Source: Saprospiraceae bacterium (GTDB taxonomy: Bacteria > Bacteroidota > Bacteroidia > Chitinophagales > Saprospiraceae). From it: a DNA stretch of 51,945 nucleotides. The DNA lies in contig JANWVR010000060.1 of assembly GCA_025056735.1 (NCBI GenBank), positions 1-51,945 of the forward strand. The letters run 5' to 3'. The notes beneath the pieces are model-generated. The model was given only the letters and a program-made list of their open reading frames with translations. It was not told where the DNA came from and made no database searches. Positions 49,394 to 51,945 of this stretch are shown piece after piece. Positions within the stretch are counted from its first letter, which is position 1, and each line of letters starts with the position of its first letter. The position numbers and the translations under genes are program-made.

Positions 49394-51910
49394 TCAAAAA
49401 CTTTTATGGAAAAAATAACCCTGCCATGTCCGACGACTCGATGCCACCCGGAGGCAATACATTCCGAACGGCAAATTGCTCAGGGGTATTTCACCAGAAA
49501 AGCCCGTCTGTGAAGTATGCTGGACGACTTCACCAGTGATATTCATAACAAACACTTGAAGGCGCTCCTCGTTCACTCCGGCGGCCTGGGGTAATTGAAA
49601 ATAGATACGGTCAGAGGCCGGATTGGGCCACAACGCCAGCGTATGGGTCGGTTCCGGGGAAGGTACCATTCGGATAGGCGAGAGTTGCTCGTTACCGCTG
49701 CGGTCTATTTGCCGGAGGCGATAGTAGAGGCGTTCGCCGGGCGGCGCAGTGGCGTCCATATAAACGTAAATATGCGGCTCGGAAGCATAGCCGCGCCCAT
49801 CAACCCAGCCGATGGGCACGAAGGCGGTGGCTTCGCCGATGCTGCGCTCGATGCGGAAGCCTGTATTGTCGCGTTCGGTGGCGGTCGTCCAGCGCAGCTG
49901 CACGCCTCCGCTTGTGCGATGAGCCGTGAAGGCCGTGAGTTCCACGGGCAACGGGGCTGTGATGGTGAAGTTGTTGTCGGATACGTCGTAGAAAATGTTG
50001 CCCAGACCGCGTATCAGGATGCGCGCCTGTGTAGTGGGCGGCGCGCTGAGCACGACGTTTTCCGAGCCGTCGTTGGGCGTGCTGGCCACTAACGTGGTAA
50101 AGGTGTTGCCGCCGTTGGTGGAGATGAGGATTTCTACGTTGGTACAGCTGATGGGCGAGGCGGTGGTGCCGGCTACGTTCCAGGTGATGGTTTGCATCGA
50201 GTTGCTGGGATAACTTTCGCCGCCGTTGGGCGAGGTAACCTGGAATGGGCCAGCGCTGCCAACGGTCGTAACGGTCATGTTGGCCTCCGAGGTGCAGCCG
50301 GCCAGCGGGTTGTTGTCGCGTACGGTCAGGCGGAAGCTCATTGAGCGCGCTACCGAGGGCAACACCTCCCAAGTCGGCGTGGTGTTGGCCAGCACCGCCG
50401 GAAAGTTGGGTAGGTATCGGCTGCCGTCGCCAGTGGGCTGCAGTGAACGAAAAACCGGCCCAGAAGTGTTGGTGGACTGAGGCGGCATGGGCTGTGCCGG
50501 GGAGGTAAAGGCATTCATTTGCTCCCAGCAGTAGGTCAGCGGGTCGTTGTTGGGGTCGGTAGCCGAGCCGCTCAAGACTAATGGCGTAGAGCGCGGCACG
50601 GAATAGTTGGCTAAGGCAGCGACCACTGGCGCCGAGTTGCCTGTAGCTACTGGTGTTGCGCAGGCGTTACCGCCGCTGTTGCTGGTAGCGAAGGCGCCGA
50701 TCTGCTGCAGGCTGCGTGCGTGGAAGTAGTCATCGCTGTTGTTCTGCACGTTGGGCGCACAAATGCCTGCATAACCCATGATCGTGGAGGCGCTACCGGG
50801 CTCCATAGCAGAGGCATTCGAGCGATTACAGTCGTTGTATTGGGTATGCTGGGCGCCGTACTGGTGGCCGATTTCGTGCGCCACGTAGTCAATGTCGAAA
50901 GGGTCGCCCACCGGATCGGGCAGGCCCGTAACGCCTTTGGCTTTATTGGCAGCGCTGCAGGGGCTATTGAGCACAGCCACCCCACCACCGCCCGTGCTGA
51001 AGACGTGCCCAATGTCGTAATTGGCCGTGCCAATGATACTGTCGCATGTAGCCTGATTCTGGTTCAACATGGCACTGCCGTTGCCATTGGTGTAAGGGTC
51101 GTTCGCTGGGTCAGTAAAGATAATGGCCGTATCATTGGGGATGATCACCATGCGTAGGCCGCAATCGCGCTCGAAAACGCCGTTGACGCGCGTCATAGAG
51201 GTAACCATGGCTGCCAGCGCAGGCGCTTTGTTCGAGCCATAGGCGCCGTGGTAATTGGCGTACTCGCCCGTGCAGGCCAGCGCCAGCCGATACTCGCGCC
51301 GGTTGCCGCAGTCGCCTGCGCGGTATTGGACGCCCGGCGGAAGCTCAAGGGTCACCGCTTCGTCGGCCACGTGGCATTCCCAACGGGCGCCATCTTTTTT
51401 GATAAAATCCTTCCGGAAATAGCACAGATAGTCGCGCGTGTTGCCGCGGGCGTAGGGGTCTATGAACACGGTGCTGCCGCCGGGATTAAAAATCATGGCG
51501 TGAAAACCCGCTGGCGTTATATCGAAACGGGCCGTCAGGCCCTTGCGCGAAACACTTTTTCCTGCAAAGGAGCGAATGTCTGGGAAAGCCGCCCCCAAAT
51601 CCGGGTGCATGACCGGCGCCTCCCAAACCTCAAAGCGCATCAGTTCGCCGTTAGCCAGAGGCATATTCAATAAAAGTCCTGGGGCGCCGTCTATGTAATC
51701 CTGCTCATCTGGCGCTGCGCGCAAGTAGGTCTGCATTTGCTCGAAGTCGAGCCGATAAAGCCGATAAATTTGGGGAACGATTACCCTGCTGCCCGGGTCT
51801 GTGGCGATTTGTTCTTCCCGAATGGGCATCCAGGTAGGCTGGGCCAAAACCGTTAACACCGCGCTCAGTATGATGGCAGCAATTATTCCGAAGGAGGACA
51901 GGTATTTCAT
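49394..51910 (-). CDS. M12B-like zinc metalloprotease with T9SS tail
   Basis: An 838-residue secreted protease. Signal peptide at 1-23 (MKYLSSFGIIAAIILSAVLTVLA). A propeptide-like region runs to about 195. The reprolysin-like catalytic domain (about 200-400) holds the zinc motif HEIGHQYGAQH near residue 345 and the preceding 'FDIDYVAHE'; a methionine in 'SASTIMGYAGIC' can serve as the Met-turn. Next come an Ig/PKD-like region (about 440-650), a fibronectin-like segment (VELTAFTAHRTSGGVQLRWTT), and a type A T9SS sorting domain (LWPNPASDRI to GMYCLRVASSRR). It should cleave proteins outside the cell. The gene lies almost at the right edge; its promoter is beyond or at the window end. Confidence 0.93.
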   Translation of the reverse strand: MKYLSSFGIIAAIILSAVLTVLAQPTWMPIREEQIATDPGSRVIVPQIYRLYRLDFEQMQTYLRAAPDEQDYIDGAPGLLLNMPLANGELMRFEVWEAPVMHPDLGAAFPDIRSFAGKSVSRKGLTARFDITPAGFHAMIFNPGGSTVFIDPYARGNTRDYLCYFRKDFIKKDGARWECHVADEAVTLELPPGVQYRAGDCGNRREYRLALACTGEYANYHGAYGSNKAPALAAMVTSMTRVNGVFERDCGLRMVIIPNDTAIIFTDPANDPYTNGNGSAMLNQNQATCDSIIGTANYDIGHVFSTGGGGVAVLNSPCSAANKAKGVTGLPDPVGDPFDIDYVAHEIGHQYGAQHTQYNDCNRSNASAMEPGSASTIMGYAGICAPNVQNNSDDYFHARSLQQIGAFATSNSGGNACATPVATGNSAPVVAALANYSVPRSTPLVLSGSATDPNNDPLTYCWEQMNAFTSPAQPMPPQSTNTSGPVFRSLQPTGDGSRYLPNFPAVLANTTPTWEVLPSVARSMSFRLTVRDNNPLAGCTSEANMTVTTVGSAGPFQVTSPNGGESYPSNSMQTITWNVAGTTASPISCTNVEILISTNGGNTFTTLVASTPNDGSENVVLSAPPTTQARILIRGLGNIFYDVSDNNFTITAPLPVELTAFTAHRTSGGVQLRWTTATERDNTGFRIERSIGEATAFVPIGWVDGRGYASEPHIYVYMDATAPPGERLYYRLRQIDRSGNEQLSPIRMVPSPEPTHTLALWPNPASDRIYFQLPQAAGVNEERLQVFVMNITGEVVQHTSQTGFSGEIPLSNLPFGMYCLRVASSRRTWQGYFFHKSF

Positions 51911-51945
51911 GAACAGGAACGTATTTAAAAAAATGAGGCCACAAA

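Noticed and set aside
1-51945. tRNA genes, rRNA genes, prophage or insertion sequences
   Set aside because: I looked for cloverleaf-like stretches, rRNA-like sequence, transposase motifs and phage genes and saw none; by-eye reading could miss a degenerate remnant.

Overview
The window reads as a stretch of a GC-rich Bacteroidota chromosome, most like the Saprospiraceae or a related lineage. The evidence is: many secreted proteins with type IX secretion system (T9SS) C-terminal sorting domains, in both the 'PNP' type A form and the gliding-motility-associated type B form; SprB-type adhesin repeats; Bacteroidota -7 promoter boxes (TAnnTTTG); dockerin/cohesin-like architecture; DUF1800/DUF1501 neighbours; and a signal peptidase I with an extra N-terminal membrane domain. 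The lineage call is an inference from gene content; no rRNA gene is present. I see no tRNA, rRNA, CRISPR array, insertion sequence or prophage.

Layout. 1-5 kb: a DUF937 membrane protein, an oligopeptidase B-like S9 peptidase, and a decayed AAA/DUF4143 ATPase. 4.8-7.6 kb (minus): two tandem T9SS cargo proteins that share an N-terminal module. 7.7-9.2 kb (minus): the infC-rpmI-rplT translation operon, divergent from priA (plus, 9.4-11.9 kb). 12-20 kb (plus): a small secreted protein, a large M36 fungalysin-type metalloprotease carrying a T9SS tail, then a class A penicillin-binding protein coupled to a DUF4350 protein. 20-24 kb (minus): signal peptidase I, an unknown helical protein, and ribosomal protein S16. 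24-35 kb: a dockerin/cohesin-like T9SS protein, a TonB-receptor-like outer membrane protein, and a ~2000-residue SprB-repeat adhesin. 35-40.6 kb (plus): a tightly packed five-gene surface-glycan operon (methyltransferase, three glycosyltransferases, a polymerase/ligase-like membrane protein). 40.6-45.9 kb (minus): a DUF1800, DUF1501, T9SS type B gene series. 46.5-51.9 kb: a membrane glycosyltransferase-like TPR protein, an alpha/beta hydrolase and an M12B-like metalloprotease with a T9SS tail.

How it fits together. Eight of about 29 genes encode proteins with recognisable T9SS tails, so much of the window serves the cell surface: proteases, adhesins, a TonB-type receptor and surface polysaccharide. 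The rest is housekeeping (translation initiation, replication restart, cell wall synthesis, protein export). No T9SS machinery gene lies in the window. I found no clearly new defence or mobile system. The most distinctive items are the giant multi-domain adhesin beside the glycan operon, the DUF1800/DUF1501/type B cargo series, a dispersed CCAAACTTGTTTGG palindrome, the ATG-less infC start, and a strong preference for Leu TTA codons in front of codons that begin with G.
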